8,770 nt of DNA. Origin: an uncultured Lachnospiraceae bacterium. GTDB taxonomy: Bacteria; Bacillota; Clostridia; Lachnospirales; Lachnospiraceae. Positions 1 through 5,608 of the stretch are shown one piece after another (within the stretch, counting starts at the first letter, position 1; the number at the start of each line of letters is the position of its first letter). The DNA lies in the NCBI GenBank assembly GCA_947625995.1, contig CANQQN010000071.1, positions 1 through 8,770 on the forward strand. The letters are read 5' to 3'. A model generated the notes under the pieces. It worked only from the letters and a program-made list of their open reading frames with translations. It was not told the origin of the DNA and ran no database searches. The position numbers and the translations under genes were made by a program.

Positions 1-627
1 CTTCGTTCGGTCGTCGGGAAGCGTCCCCTTCTCCAGACTGCTGTAATACTCCTCAAAGGCGCTGTCTGTCAGCTTATCCATTCTGGTTGCGGCATCCGCA
101 AGATTCTTATTGCCGTAGACGTCCGCGTTGTTGCTTGCGTCCAGCTTATCCTCGCAGCCGGGGCCCCCGGTCCACAAGGTATTCTGGTTCATCTGCACGA
201 TCTCCGTGTCTGTATAGCCAAAAGACATGGCCCCCAGATTGCCGTTGCCCACCGGAAGCGCATGTTTTGCCCACGCGACGCCCTGCTCCACCGCTTTGGT
301 CACGTACCAAGAGCCGTCCGGCGCGCCGCTGTTGCTGTGATTCATGCCGTCTGTGTAATTCTGTCCGTCGCCGCGGCCAAATTCCAGCCAGCCGTCGCCG
401 TTTCTGCCGATGAAGGAAAATTTACTGGAAAAAATTTCGTAAAAATCCGCCGTGGCCGGCTCATCATACCACAGCTTCAGGCTGTCGTTGGAAGAAACGG
501 TCTCTGCCGCCCGGACAGGCTCTCCCGGAGAAACCAAGGTAAGTCCGCCGAATCCGCCCACCGCCAGAACCGCCGCCAGAAAAAGGCTTCCGGCTCTCTT
601 TCCAAGTCCCTTATGCGTCATTTTCAT
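1..627 (-). CDS. Secreted glycoside hydrolase family 95 (alpha-L-fucosidase-type), N-terminal part
   Basis: The gene runs leftward off the window, leaving the first 209 codons, all open. Residues 1-40 form a signal peptide: basic start (K2, K6, K10, R11), hydrophobic core about 14-33, likely cleavage after V-R-A (residue 40). Mature sequence has the GH95 N-terminal signature in two pieces: LWYDEPA (52-58), then HALPVGNGNLGAM (122-134) and QMNQNTLWTGGP (145-156). GH95 enzymes release alpha-L-fucose (some alpha-L-galactose) from host glycans, milk oligosaccharides or plant polymers; the export signal fits action outside the cell or at its surface. Catalytic residues of the family lie further C-terminal, outside this window, so activity cannot be judged. 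Odd: about 60 residues (59-118), rich in G, N, D and S, separate the two signature pieces, which in members I recall are nearly adjacent. The ATG at 627 is favoured because AGGAGGG (642-636) sits 8 bases upstream; the Met two codons later is too far. Confidence 0.82.
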   Translation of the reverse strand, partial: MKMTHKGLGKRAGSLFLAAVLAVGGFGGLTLVSPGEPVRAAETVSSNDSLKLWYDEPATADFYEIFSSKFSFIGRNGDGWLEFGRGDGQNYTDGMNHSNSGAPDGSWYVTKAVEQGVAWAKHALPVGNGNLGAMSFGYTDTEIVQMNQNTLWTGGPGCEDKLDASNNADVYGNKNLADAATRMDKLTDSAFEEYYSSLEKGTLPDDRTK

Positions 628-672
628 GGATAGATCCCTCCTGTCTGAAAATACACCAAGTTAACATCTTTT

Positions 673-702
673 AGTATAGCACATTTACAATTTCTCTTGC
701 AA
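673..702 (-). promoter_or_regulatory. Promoter of the GH95 gene (extended -10)
   Basis: On the minus strand TTGCAA (702-697) is followed after 18 bases by TATACT (678-673), which is preceded by TGC and so forms a TGN extended -10. Transcription would start near 666 and give a leader of about 38 bases to the ATG at 627. This is a sigma-A-type promoter by pattern only. No clear operator or catabolite-control box was seen next to it. Confidence 0.6.
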
Positions 703-730
703 CATGGATATTCAGATCCGGCGCCGAACG

Positions 731-769
731 CAAAAAGAAGGCGGATGCCCTCCCCCAAGGGCATCCGCC
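731..769 (-). terminator. Rho-independent terminator after spoVG
   Basis: A perfect 12-bp stem pairs 740-751 with 758-769 around a 6-base loop (752-757). Read leftward, it is followed at 739-731 by TTCTTTTTG, the U-rich tract expected of an intrinsic terminator. The rightward flank is not T-rich, so it should work only for leftward transcription. It closes the spoVG (and possibly glgCD-spoVG) transcript and insulates the GH95 gene, whose promoter lies just beyond. Confidence 0.88.
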
Positions 770-815
770 GGTTTACTACAACCTTCTTCTAAAAAAGTAC
801 TCAAAGCCTTTCTGT

Positions 816-842
816 GAGATCTCTGACCGCACGTCAGATCTC
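816..842 (-). repeat. Imperfect hairpin overlapping the spoVG stop codon
   Basis: Read leftward, GAGATCTGAC (842-833) can pair with GTCAGAGATCTC (827-816) across a 5-base loop, with a 2-base bulge. It covers the last codons and TGA of spoVG. The nearest T run lies about 19 bases beyond, so it is not a convincing terminator. It may be an mRNA 3'-end structure or chance. Confidence 0.3.
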
Positions 843-1106
843 TTCGGTCTCCTGCATTTCTTTTTCATATGCTTCCAGAATCAAAGTCTGGATCTTGTTT
901 CTTGTTTCGGAATTGATGGGATGGGCAATGTCCCGGTATTCTCCATCCGGGGTTTGACGGCTGGGCATCGCCACAAACATGCCATTATCACTCTCAATAA
1001 TTTTAATATCGTGTACAACAAATTCGTTGTCAAGAGTAATGGAAACGACTGCTTTCATCCTGCCTTCCTTCGCAATTTTCCTGATTCGAATATCTGTTAT
1101 ATTCAT
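834..1106 (-). CDS. spoVG: Septation/sporulation regulator SpoVG
   Basis: A 90-residue protein matching SpoVG along its whole length. It begins MNITDIRIRKI and keeps the family's SITLDNEFVVHDIKII core (about 23-38), then FVAMPS, TPDGEYRDIAHPIN (about 53-66), and a C-terminal helix ending in acidic residues. SpoVG is a small dimeric cytoplasmic protein that binds nucleic acid and affects septation, sporulation, capsule and virulence genes in Firmicutes; it also occurs in non-sporulating species, so it does not prove sporulation here. The ATG is preceded by GAGGAG 7 bases upstream. glgD ends 67 bases upstream with no terminator between, while a hairpin terminator lies downstream at 769-740. It may therefore be expressed both from its own promoter and by read-through from glgCD. 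Confidence 0.96.
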   Translation of the reverse strand: MNITDIRIRKIAKEGRMKAVVSITLDNEFVVHDIKIIESDNGMFVAMPSRQTPDGEYRDIAHPINSETRNKIQTLILEAYEKEMQETEEI

Positions 1107-1141
1107 ACATTCTCTCCTCTTTTGATGTTACCCGATAATAT

Positions 1142-1170
1142 CTAATAATAGCCTATCCCTCCGATGTCAA
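1142..1170 (-). promoter_or_regulatory. Candidate spoVG promoter
   Basis: A consensus -35 TTGACA lies at 1170-1165 on the minus strand, directly beyond the glgD stop codon. At a 17-base spacing the -10 would be TATTAG (1147-1142); TATTAT hexamers occur nearby at less ideal spacings (14 and 24). In Bacillus subtilis spoVG is a classic sigma-H gene, but I could not find a clear sigma-H pair here. The -35 is strong and the -10 uncertain. Confidence 0.45.
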
Positions 1171-1173
1171 TTT

Positions 1174-2292
1174 TTACAACAGGTATCTTGAATTTTGTTC
1201 AACTACTACTTTTACACCCTTGTCGCCGCAGTAATACGAATTTGCCCGAATCGTATCATGGCTCTCAACGATGCAGTTTTCAATGACGCAGTTATCTCCA
1301 AGATATACGTCATTTAAGATGATGGAATTACGTACCACACAGTTATTGCCGACAAATACCTTCTTGAACAATATGGAATTTTCAACAGTACCGTTGATGA
1401 TGGTGCCGCTGGAAATCAGGCTGTTCTTCACCTTTGATCCCACATTATATTTGGCAGGAGGAAGGTCATCCACCTTGGAATAAATGTCGGGATACTGATT
1501 GAAAAAGAAATCTCTCACTTCAGGCTTTAAGAAATCCATATTTGTGCGGTAATAGGATTCCATCGTGGAAACATTGTTCCAATAGTCGGTCATCTTGTAA
1601 CCGTAGATTCGTTTTAACCCCTTATAACGAACCAATATATCATTTACAAAATCATAGCGGCCCTCCTGCGCACACCGTTCGATCAATTCAATGAGCGGCC
1701 TTCTTCTGATAATGTAAATTCCTGTGGAAACTGTGCTGGCCGTGGCGACGACCGGCTTTTCTTCAAATTCGATGATGCGGGAATCCTCGTCCATCTTGAC
1801 AAGACCGAAACGGGTCGGATCCTCTCCGGCAGGAAGCTGGGTGCACACCACGGTGATATCCGCTTTCTTCGCCACATGGTATTCCAGCACCTTGTTGAAA
1901 TCAAGCTTGTACACACCGTCGCCGTTGGCGATCACCACATAGGGCTCGTGGCTGCTCTTTAAGAAGTCCAGATTCTGGTAGATAGAATCCGCCGTGCCCA
2001 TGTACCAGTTGCTGTTTTCGGCGGTGATGGTAGGCGTGAACACATACAGGCCTCCCTGCTTTCTGCCGAAATCCCACCATTTAGAAGAGCTTAAATGCTC
2101 ATTGAGGGATTTGCTGTTGTACTGGGTAAATACAGCCACCTTCTGAATATGGGAATTGGACATATTGCTCAGCGCGAAGTCTATGGCCCGATAGCTGCCC
2201 GCAACGGGCATAGCCGCAACGGCGCGCTTCTTGGACAGTTCGCCCATCCGTTTATTGTTGCCGCCTGCCAGAATAATACCTACTGCTTTCAT
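1174..2292 (-). CDS. glgD: Glucose-1-phosphate adenylyltransferase subunit GlgD
   Basis: A 372-residue GlgC paralogue that acts as the second subunit of ADP-glucose pyrophosphorylase (ATP + glucose-1-phosphate to ADP-glucose + PPi), the first committed step of glycogen synthesis in the cytoplasm. It has an N-terminal nucleotidyltransferase fold (about 1-250) and a C-terminal left-handed beta-helix of hexapeptide repeats (about 280-350). The nucleotide loop reads LAGGNNKRM (8-16) rather than GlgC's LAGGQGSRL, and the GDHIYK motif becomes GDGVYK (124-129; Asp125 retained). These changes suit a regulatory or weakly active subunit, as known for GlgD in Firmicutes. Its ATG overlaps the glgC stop in an ATGA (2292-2289), pointing to translational coupling; GGTGAT lies 5 bases upstream of the ATG. 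The C terminus is about 50 residues shorter than GlgC. Confidence 0.95.
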   Translation of the reverse strand: MKAVGIILAGGNNKRMGELSKKRAVAAMPVAGSYRAIDFALSNMSNSHIQKVAVFTQYNSKSLNEHLSSSKWWDFGRKQGGLYVFTPTITAENSNWYMGTADSIYQNLDFLKSSHEPYVVIANGDGVYKLDFNKVLEYHVAKKADITVVCTQLPAGEDPTRFGLVKMDEDSRIIEFEEKPVVATASTVSTGIYIIRRRPLIELIERCAQEGRYDFVNDILVRYKGLKRIYGYKMTDYWNNVSTMESYYRTNMDFLKPEVRDFFFNQYPDIYSKVDDLPPAKYNVGSKVKNSLISSGTIINGTVENSILFKKVFVGNNCVVRNSIILNDVYLGDNCVIENCIVESHDTIRANSYYCGDKGVKVVVEQNSRYLL

Positions 2293-3563
2293 GTGCGATC
2301 ACCATCCTTTACAATTGCGTCTCCGCTCTCCAGTTTGCCGCCGGGATAGTCCTCAGGGGCAGTCACGCCGGAGATCGCCGTATTTTTTCCGATCTGTACA
2401 TGATCGGGGATCACAGATTTTTCTCCCACGGTCACCAGATCAAAGGCATAGACTCTCGGATCCAAGGTGCTGGGCTTATACTCGCCGACGCCCATATTCA
2501 CGCCCTTGCCCACCGTGACGTCCTCCGCGATGATGGCTTTCTCGATCACACAGCCCTCGCCGATGGTCACGCCGTCCATGAGGATGGATTCTTTCACCAC
2601 AGCGCCCTTGCCGATGGTCACGTTGGACCCGATGACAGAGCTTCTGACCTCGCCCTCAATGCGGGTGCCCTCACCGATGATGCTCTTTTCGATAAAGGAA
2701 GTATCGGACACGTACTGCGGGGTAATGGTATCGGATTTCGTATAGATCTTCCAGTATTCCTCGTACAGATTGAACTCCGGAATGATGTCGATGAGCTCCA
2801 TATTGGCTTCCCAGTAGGAGCCAAGGGTGCCTACATCCTTCCAGTATCCGTTATATTCATAGGCGAACATCCGCCTGCCGTTTTCGTGGCAGTAGGGAAT
2901 GATGTGCTTGCCGAAGTCGCAGTTGCTCTGGCTTGACAATGTTACAAGCGCTTCCTTCAGCACCTTCCATGAGAAAATGTAGATACCCATGGAAGCCAGA
3001 TTGCTGCTGGGCTTCTCAGGCTTCTCCTCAAACTCCCTGATGGCGCCGTCCTCATTGGCCACCACGATGCCAAAACGGCTGGCTTCCTCCATAGGCACCG
3101 GCATGGTGGCGATGGTCACGTCCGCATTGTTTGCCTTATGGAAGTTCAACATAACCTCATAGTCCATCTTATAAATGTGGTCGCCTGACAGGATCAGCAC
3201 ATAGTCCGGATTGTACATTTCCATGTAATTGAGATTCTGGTAAATGGCATTGGCCGTACCCGTGTACCACTCGCTGCTGGTGCTCTGCTCATAAGGGGGC
3301 AGCACCGTCACGCCGCCGATATTCCTGTCCAGATCCCACGGAATACCGATCCCGATATGCGTGTTCAGCCGCAGAGGCTGGTACTGCGTCAATACGCCTA
3401 CTGTGTCAACACCGGAGTTGATACAGTTGCTCAGTGGAAAATCTATAATGCGGTACTTGCCGCCAAAGGCTACTGCCGGCTTGGCCACCTTTGCTGTTAA
3501 TACGCCCAGTCTGCTGCCCTGTCCGCCTGCAAGCAGCATGGCGATCATCTCTTTTTTAATCAC
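2289..3563 (-). CDS. glgC: Glucose-1-phosphate adenylyltransferase catalytic subunit GlgC
   Basis: A 424-residue catalytic subunit of ADP-glucose pyrophosphorylase. Visible motifs in order: LLAGGQGSRL (10-19) for ATP, KPAVAFGGKYRIIDF (28-42), WYTGTANAIYQN (99-110), LSGDHIYKMDY (125-135) with Asp128 at the catalytic metal-binding position, FEEKP (178-182) with Lys181 for glucose-1-phosphate, ASMGIYIF (190-197), YWKDVGT, and a hexapeptide-repeat beta-helix from about 290. Every key residue I can check is present, so it is probably active. It starts at GTG; a GAGGTGAT Shine-Dalgarno lies 3 bases upstream, while the first internal ATG (codon 6) would be too far from it. It is first in a two-gene operon with glgD. 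No glgA, glgB or glgP lies in the window, so the rest of glycogen metabolism must be elsewhere. Confidence 0.97.
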   Translation of the reverse strand: MIKKEMIAMLLAGGQGSRLGVLTAKVAKPAVAFGGKYRIIDFPLSNCINSGVDTVGVLTQYQPLRLNTHIGIGIPWDLDRNIGGVTVLPPYEQSTSSEWYTGTANAIYQNLNYMEMYNPDYVLILSGDHIYKMDYEVMLNFHKANNADVTIATMPVPMEEASRFGIVVANEDGAIREFEEKPEKPSSNLASMGIYIFSWKVLKEALVTLSSQSNCDFGKHIIPYCHENGRRMFAYEYNGYWKDVGTLGSYWEANMELIDIIPEFNLYEEYWKIYTKSDTITPQYVSDTSFIEKSIIGEGTRIEGEVRSSVIGSNVTIGKGAVVKESILMDGVTIGEGCVIEKAIIAEDVTVGKGVNMGVGEYKPSTLDPRVYAFDLVTVGEKSVIPDHVQIGKNTAISGVTAPEDYPGGKLESGDAIVKDGDRT

Positions 3564-3566
3564 GCT

Positions 3567-3574
3567 ATCACCTC
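3567..3574 (-). promoter_or_regulatory. Ribosome binding site fixing the glgC GTG start
   Basis: GAGGTGAT on the minus strand, followed by AGC and then GTG (3563-3561). This extended match to the 16S anti-SD favours the GTG over the ATG five codons inside, which would sit more than 15 bases from it. Confidence 0.75.
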
Positions 3575-3596
3575 GTCCTTTTAGATATATGATAAG

Positions 3597-3625
3597 ATTA
3601 TAACATAGATTTGGAAATTAGTGAA
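3597..3625 (-). promoter_or_regulatory. glgCD promoter (extended -10)
   Basis: On the minus strand TTCACT (3625-3620) is followed after 17 bases by a perfect TATAAT (3602-3597) preceded by TGT, i.e. an extended -10. Transcription would begin near 3590, giving a leader of under 30 bases to the GTG at 3563. The surrounding stretch is very AT-rich. No operator is evident. Confidence 0.7.
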
Positions 3626-3695
3626 CAGATTTTACAAAAAATATTCTATTATTTTCCACATTTTATGACAAACCCACAAACACTTTGCCCCGCTT

Positions 3696-3743
3696 TTGAC
3701 TTTTTTACCATAATCTTGTACAAATTCCCTTTAATTTTATAAG
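3696..3743 (+). promoter_or_regulatory. Possible upstream murC promoters
   Basis: Two weaker rightward pairs overlap here: TTGACT (3696-3701) with TACAAA (3719-3724) at 17 bases, and TTGTAC (3716-3721) with TATAAG (3738-3743) at 16 bases. Given the AT-rich context either could be chance; the promoter at 3762-3790 is better. Confidence 0.25.
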
Positions 3744-3761
3744 GATATGGTTATTTTCCTA

Positions 3762-3790
3762 TTGGAATTTTATACATAAAAGATTATAAT
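3762..3790 (+). promoter_or_regulatory. murC promoter
   Basis: TTGGAA (3762-3767), a 17-base spacer and a perfect TATAAT (3785-3790) make a good sigma-A promoter. Transcription would start near 3797, giving a leader of about 50 bases to the murC ATG at 3848. It is divergent from the glgC promoter, with about 140 bases between the two -35 elements. Confidence 0.7.
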
Positions 3791-3847
3791 AGTAAAAGGT
3801 ATGCGAATCTATCTGCGTCAAAACTATATCAAGGGAGACAATTTATC

Positions 3848-5227
3848 ATGTATCAGGTTGATTTTCAGAAACCGATCCACATTCATTTTATAGGCATCGG
3901 CGGCATCAGTATGAGCGGCCTTGCCGAAATACTTCTGAAAGAAGGATTTCCCGTTTCCGGCTCTGACAGCAAACAGTCGGACCTCACCAAAAAGCTGGAA
4001 AAGCTGGGCATCAAGGTCCAATATGGACAAAAGGCCGAAAATATCACGCCGGGCATAGATCTTGTCGTATATACGGCGGCCATCCACCCGGACAATCCGG
4101 AATTTGCAGAGGCGGTCCGCCGAAAGATCCCCATGCTCAGCCGGGCGGATCTGTTGGGACAGATTATGAAGAATTACCGGACTCCCATTGCCATTTCCGG
4201 CACCCACGGCAAAACTACCACCACTTCCATGCTCTCCCAGATCCTGATCGAAGCGGATACGGACCCTACGATCACCGTGGGCGGCATCTTAAAATCCATC
4301 GGCGGCAACATCCGTGCAGGCGGTTCCGATATTTTTGTGACGGAGGCCTGCGAATACACAAACAGCTTTTTAAGTTTTTATCCGAAGATCAGTATCATCC
4401 TCAATGTGGAAGAGGATCATATGGACTTTTTCAAGGACATTGACGATATCCGCAATTCTTTCCGCATGTTTGCGGAAAAACTCCCCGACGACGGGCTTTT
4501 GATCCTCAACGGACACATCGACCGCTATCAGGAGCTTACAAAAAATCTCAACTGCAAGGTGCTTACCTACGGTCTGGACGGGGATTATGACTTTACGGCT
4601 ACAGACATCTCCTACGACGAGTTTGCGAGGGGCAGCTATACCCTTGTGAAAAACGGGACGCCTGCAGCGCAGATCCGGCTATGTGTACCGGGCAAGCACA
4701 ATATCTCCAACTCTCTGGCCACCATCGCCGTGGCCACGGAACTGGGCATCCCCATGGAGACCATCCGGAAGGGGCTTCTGGCTTTCTCCGGCGCCGACCG
4801 CCGGTTTGAGCCAAAGGGCTCGCTGCACGGACTCACCATCGTGGACGATTACGCCCATCATCCTACGGAGATCGCCGCGACGCTGACCACCGCCGGACAT
4901 TACCCCCACAAAACCACATGGGTCGCTTTCCAGCCCCACACCTATACGCGCACCAACGCCTTTCTTCATGATTTTGCCAAGGCGCTGTCTCTGGCAGACA
5001 AGGTGGTGCTGGCGGATATTTACGCCGCAAGGGAGCAAAATACCATCGGCATCAGTTCTCTGGATCTGAAGGCTGAGATCGAAAAGACCGGCACGGACGT
5101 TTATTATTTCCCTTCCTTTGATGAGATCGAGAATTTTCTTCTTGAGAACTGTCAGGCCGGAGACCTTCTGATCACCATGGGCGCCGGAGATATTTATCTG
5201 GTGGGGGAACATCTTCTCGGCAGATAA
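3848..5227 (+). CDS. murC: UDP-N-acetylmuramate--L-alanine ligase MurC
   Basis: A 459-residue, full-length Mur ligase that adds L-alanine to UDP-MurNAc using ATP, the first step of the peptidoglycan stem peptide, in the cytoplasm. The N-terminal UDP-binding domain shows HFIGIGGISMSGLA (13-26). The ATPase domain has the P-loop SGTHGKTTTT (117-126), EACEYTNSFL (166-175) and NVEEDHMD (186-193). NISNSLA (285-291) and GADRRFE (315-321) lead to the C-terminal domain with DDYAHHPTEI (333-342), FQPHTYTRT (361-369) and MGAGDI (444-449). DYAHHP and HTYTR are diagnostic of MurC over MurD/E/F. AAGGGAG lies 10 bases before the ATG, slightly long. It stands alone between a divergent glgCD operon and the gene-free region before the DnaD-like gene. 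No strong terminator follows, so read-through into the replication genes is possible. Confidence 0.98.
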   Translation: MYQVDFQKPIHIHFIGIGGISMSGLAEILLKEGFPVSGSDSKQSDLTKKLEKLGIKVQYGQKAENITPGIDLVVYTAAIHPDNPEFAEAVRRKIPMLSRADLLGQIMKNYRTPIAISGTHGKTTTTSMLSQILIEADTDPTITVGGILKSIGGNIRAGGSDIFVTEACEYTNSFLSFYPKISIILNVEEDHMDFFKDIDDIRNSFRMFAEKLPDDGLLILNGHIDRYQELTKNLNCKVLTYGLDGDYDFTATDISYDEFARGSYTLVKNGTPAAQIRLCVPGKHNISNSLATIAVATELGIPMETIRKGLLAFSGADRRFEPKGSLHGLTIVDDYAHHPTEIAATLTTAGHYPHKTTWVAFQPHTYTRTNAFLHDFAKALSLADKVVLADIYAAREQNTIGISSLDLKAEIEKTGTDVYYFPSFDEIENFLLENCQAGDLLITMGAGDIYLVGEHLLGR

Positions 5228-5256
5228 TTTTCTGTTTTTAAAAATTTTTTCTTTAA

Positions 5257-5286
5257 TTATCCACAATATCCACATGTTTATCAACA
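5257..5286 (+). promoter_or_regulatory. Cluster of three DnaA boxes
   Basis: Three same-strand 9-mers: TTATCCACA (5257-5265, perfect consensus), directly abutted by ATATCCACA (5266-5274, 8/9), then TTATCAACA (5278-5286, 8/9), four bases on. The first and third start 21 bases apart, about two helical turns. The bacterial DnaA box consensus is TTATNCACA. A weaker opposite-strand box (AAATCCACA, 7/9) lies at 5313-5305. That DnaA binds here is inferred from sequence. Confidence 0.75.
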
Positions 5287-5311
5287 GTTTATTTTGTCGA
5301 TACATGTGGAT
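5268..5311. repeat. 10-bp inverted repeat around a DnaA box
   Basis: ATCCACATGT (5268-5277) is the exact reverse complement of ACATGTGGAT (5302-5311), with 24 bases between. Each arm includes the ATCCACA core of a DnaA box, so this may be two boxes in opposite orientation rather than an RNA hairpin. Confidence 0.55.
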
Positions 5312-5365
5312 TTTTGTTTGGGCTCCCACAAACCGACACAGATCCCTGAAACCTGTTACTTTTCG

Positions 5366-5431
5366 ACTTTTTTCACAGCCTCCCTTTTTCCGGAAAGAAA
5401 AAAGCCAAAAAGTTATCCACTTTTTTCACAG
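5366..5431 (+). repeat. 13-base T-rich direct repeat
   Basis: ACTTTTTTCACAG occurs at 5366-5378 and 5419-5431, 53 bases apart; a degenerate third copy, ACTTTTTTACA, is at 5517-5527. The second copy overlaps the end of a DnaA box. Role unknown; T-rich 13-mers near DnaA boxes recall unwinding elements. Confidence 0.6.
5413..5421 (+). promoter_or_regulatory. DnaA box (8/9)
   Basis: TTATCCACT, one mismatch at the last base. It has the same orientation as the upstream trio. Two 7/9 matches follow, GTTTCCACA (5431-5439) and, on the other strand, ATCTCCACA (5457-5449), and form a TCCACA...TGTGGA dyad. Confidence 0.55.
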
Positions 5432-5476
5432 TTTCCACAATGGGACAATGTGGAGATCCCGCTTGTTTTCCGTCTG

Positions 5477-5485
5477 TTATCCACA
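5477..5485 (+). promoter_or_regulatory. DnaA box (perfect)
   Basis: A second perfect TTATCCACA in the same orientation as the box at 5257. It lies about 75 bases before the candidate -10 of the DnaD-like gene, a position from which bound DnaA could influence that promoter. Confidence 0.7.
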
Positions 5486-5558
5486 CCGAAAACCCTTGTA
5501 AATGCGGGCTTTTCGCACTTTTTTACAAAAAATAATGCTTCTCTTTTTTATGATTTCA

Positions 5559-5567
5559 TGTTATCAT
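5559..5567 (+). promoter_or_regulatory. Candidate promoter of the replication-gene operon
   Basis: TGT followed by TATCAT (5562-5567) is an extended -10 with one mismatch. No good -35 exists at 16-18 bases (TTCTCT at best), which would suit a promoter needing an activator. Expected start near 5574, about 35 bases before the ATG at 5609. Confidence 0.4.
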
Positions 5568-5608
5568 TAGCGTAAACAAGGAAGGGATATCTTTGGGAGG
5601 AAACCGTC

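Larger units (their letters stand above)
5228..5608. other. Gene-free region between murC and the DnaD-like gene, with DnaA boxes
   Basis: 381 bases, AT-rich, with no convincing gene. They hold a run of DnaA-box-like 9-mers between 5257 and 5485, a 13-base T-rich direct repeat, a 10-bp inverted repeat, an AT-rich end (about 5519-5570) and a candidate promoter at 5559-5567. A short T-rich stretch after an A/T palindrome just past the murC stop (5235-5254) might be a weak terminator. Open frames here lack ribosome binding sites and any recognisable product. Confidence 0.85.

Noticed and set aside
87..633. Rightward frames in the first 630 bases
   Set aside because: Arg/Pro/Ser-rich antisense shadows of the leftward GH95 gene, which has a signal peptide, family motifs and a good ribosome binding site.
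2400..2936. Rightward 178-codon frame with repeated ADGH/HED-like segments
   Set aside because: It is exactly antisense to the hexapeptide-repeat beta-helix of glgC; the repetition mirrors those repeats. No ribosome binding site or family match.
4679..5329. Leftward 216-codon open frame reaching into the intergenic region
   Set aside because: Mostly antisense to the MurC C-terminal domain, and its start lies among DnaA boxes without a good ribosome binding site.
5383..5405. TTTCCGGAAA palindrome as a murC terminator
   Set aside because: The short symmetrical A/T-flanked palindrome has no adequate loop or trailing U-tract and lies over 150 bases after the stop codon.
5499..5524. TGCG-loop-CGCA hairpin followed by T6 as a terminator before the DnaD gene
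   Set aside because: Only a 4-bp stem, too weak to call; the T run belongs to the degenerate third copy of the T-rich repeat.
5274..5575. Two short rightward open frames in the murC-DnaD gap
   Set aside because: No Shine-Dalgarno, low-complexity translation (many F, H, K, S), and they overlap the DnaA boxes and T-rich repeats that better explain the sequence.
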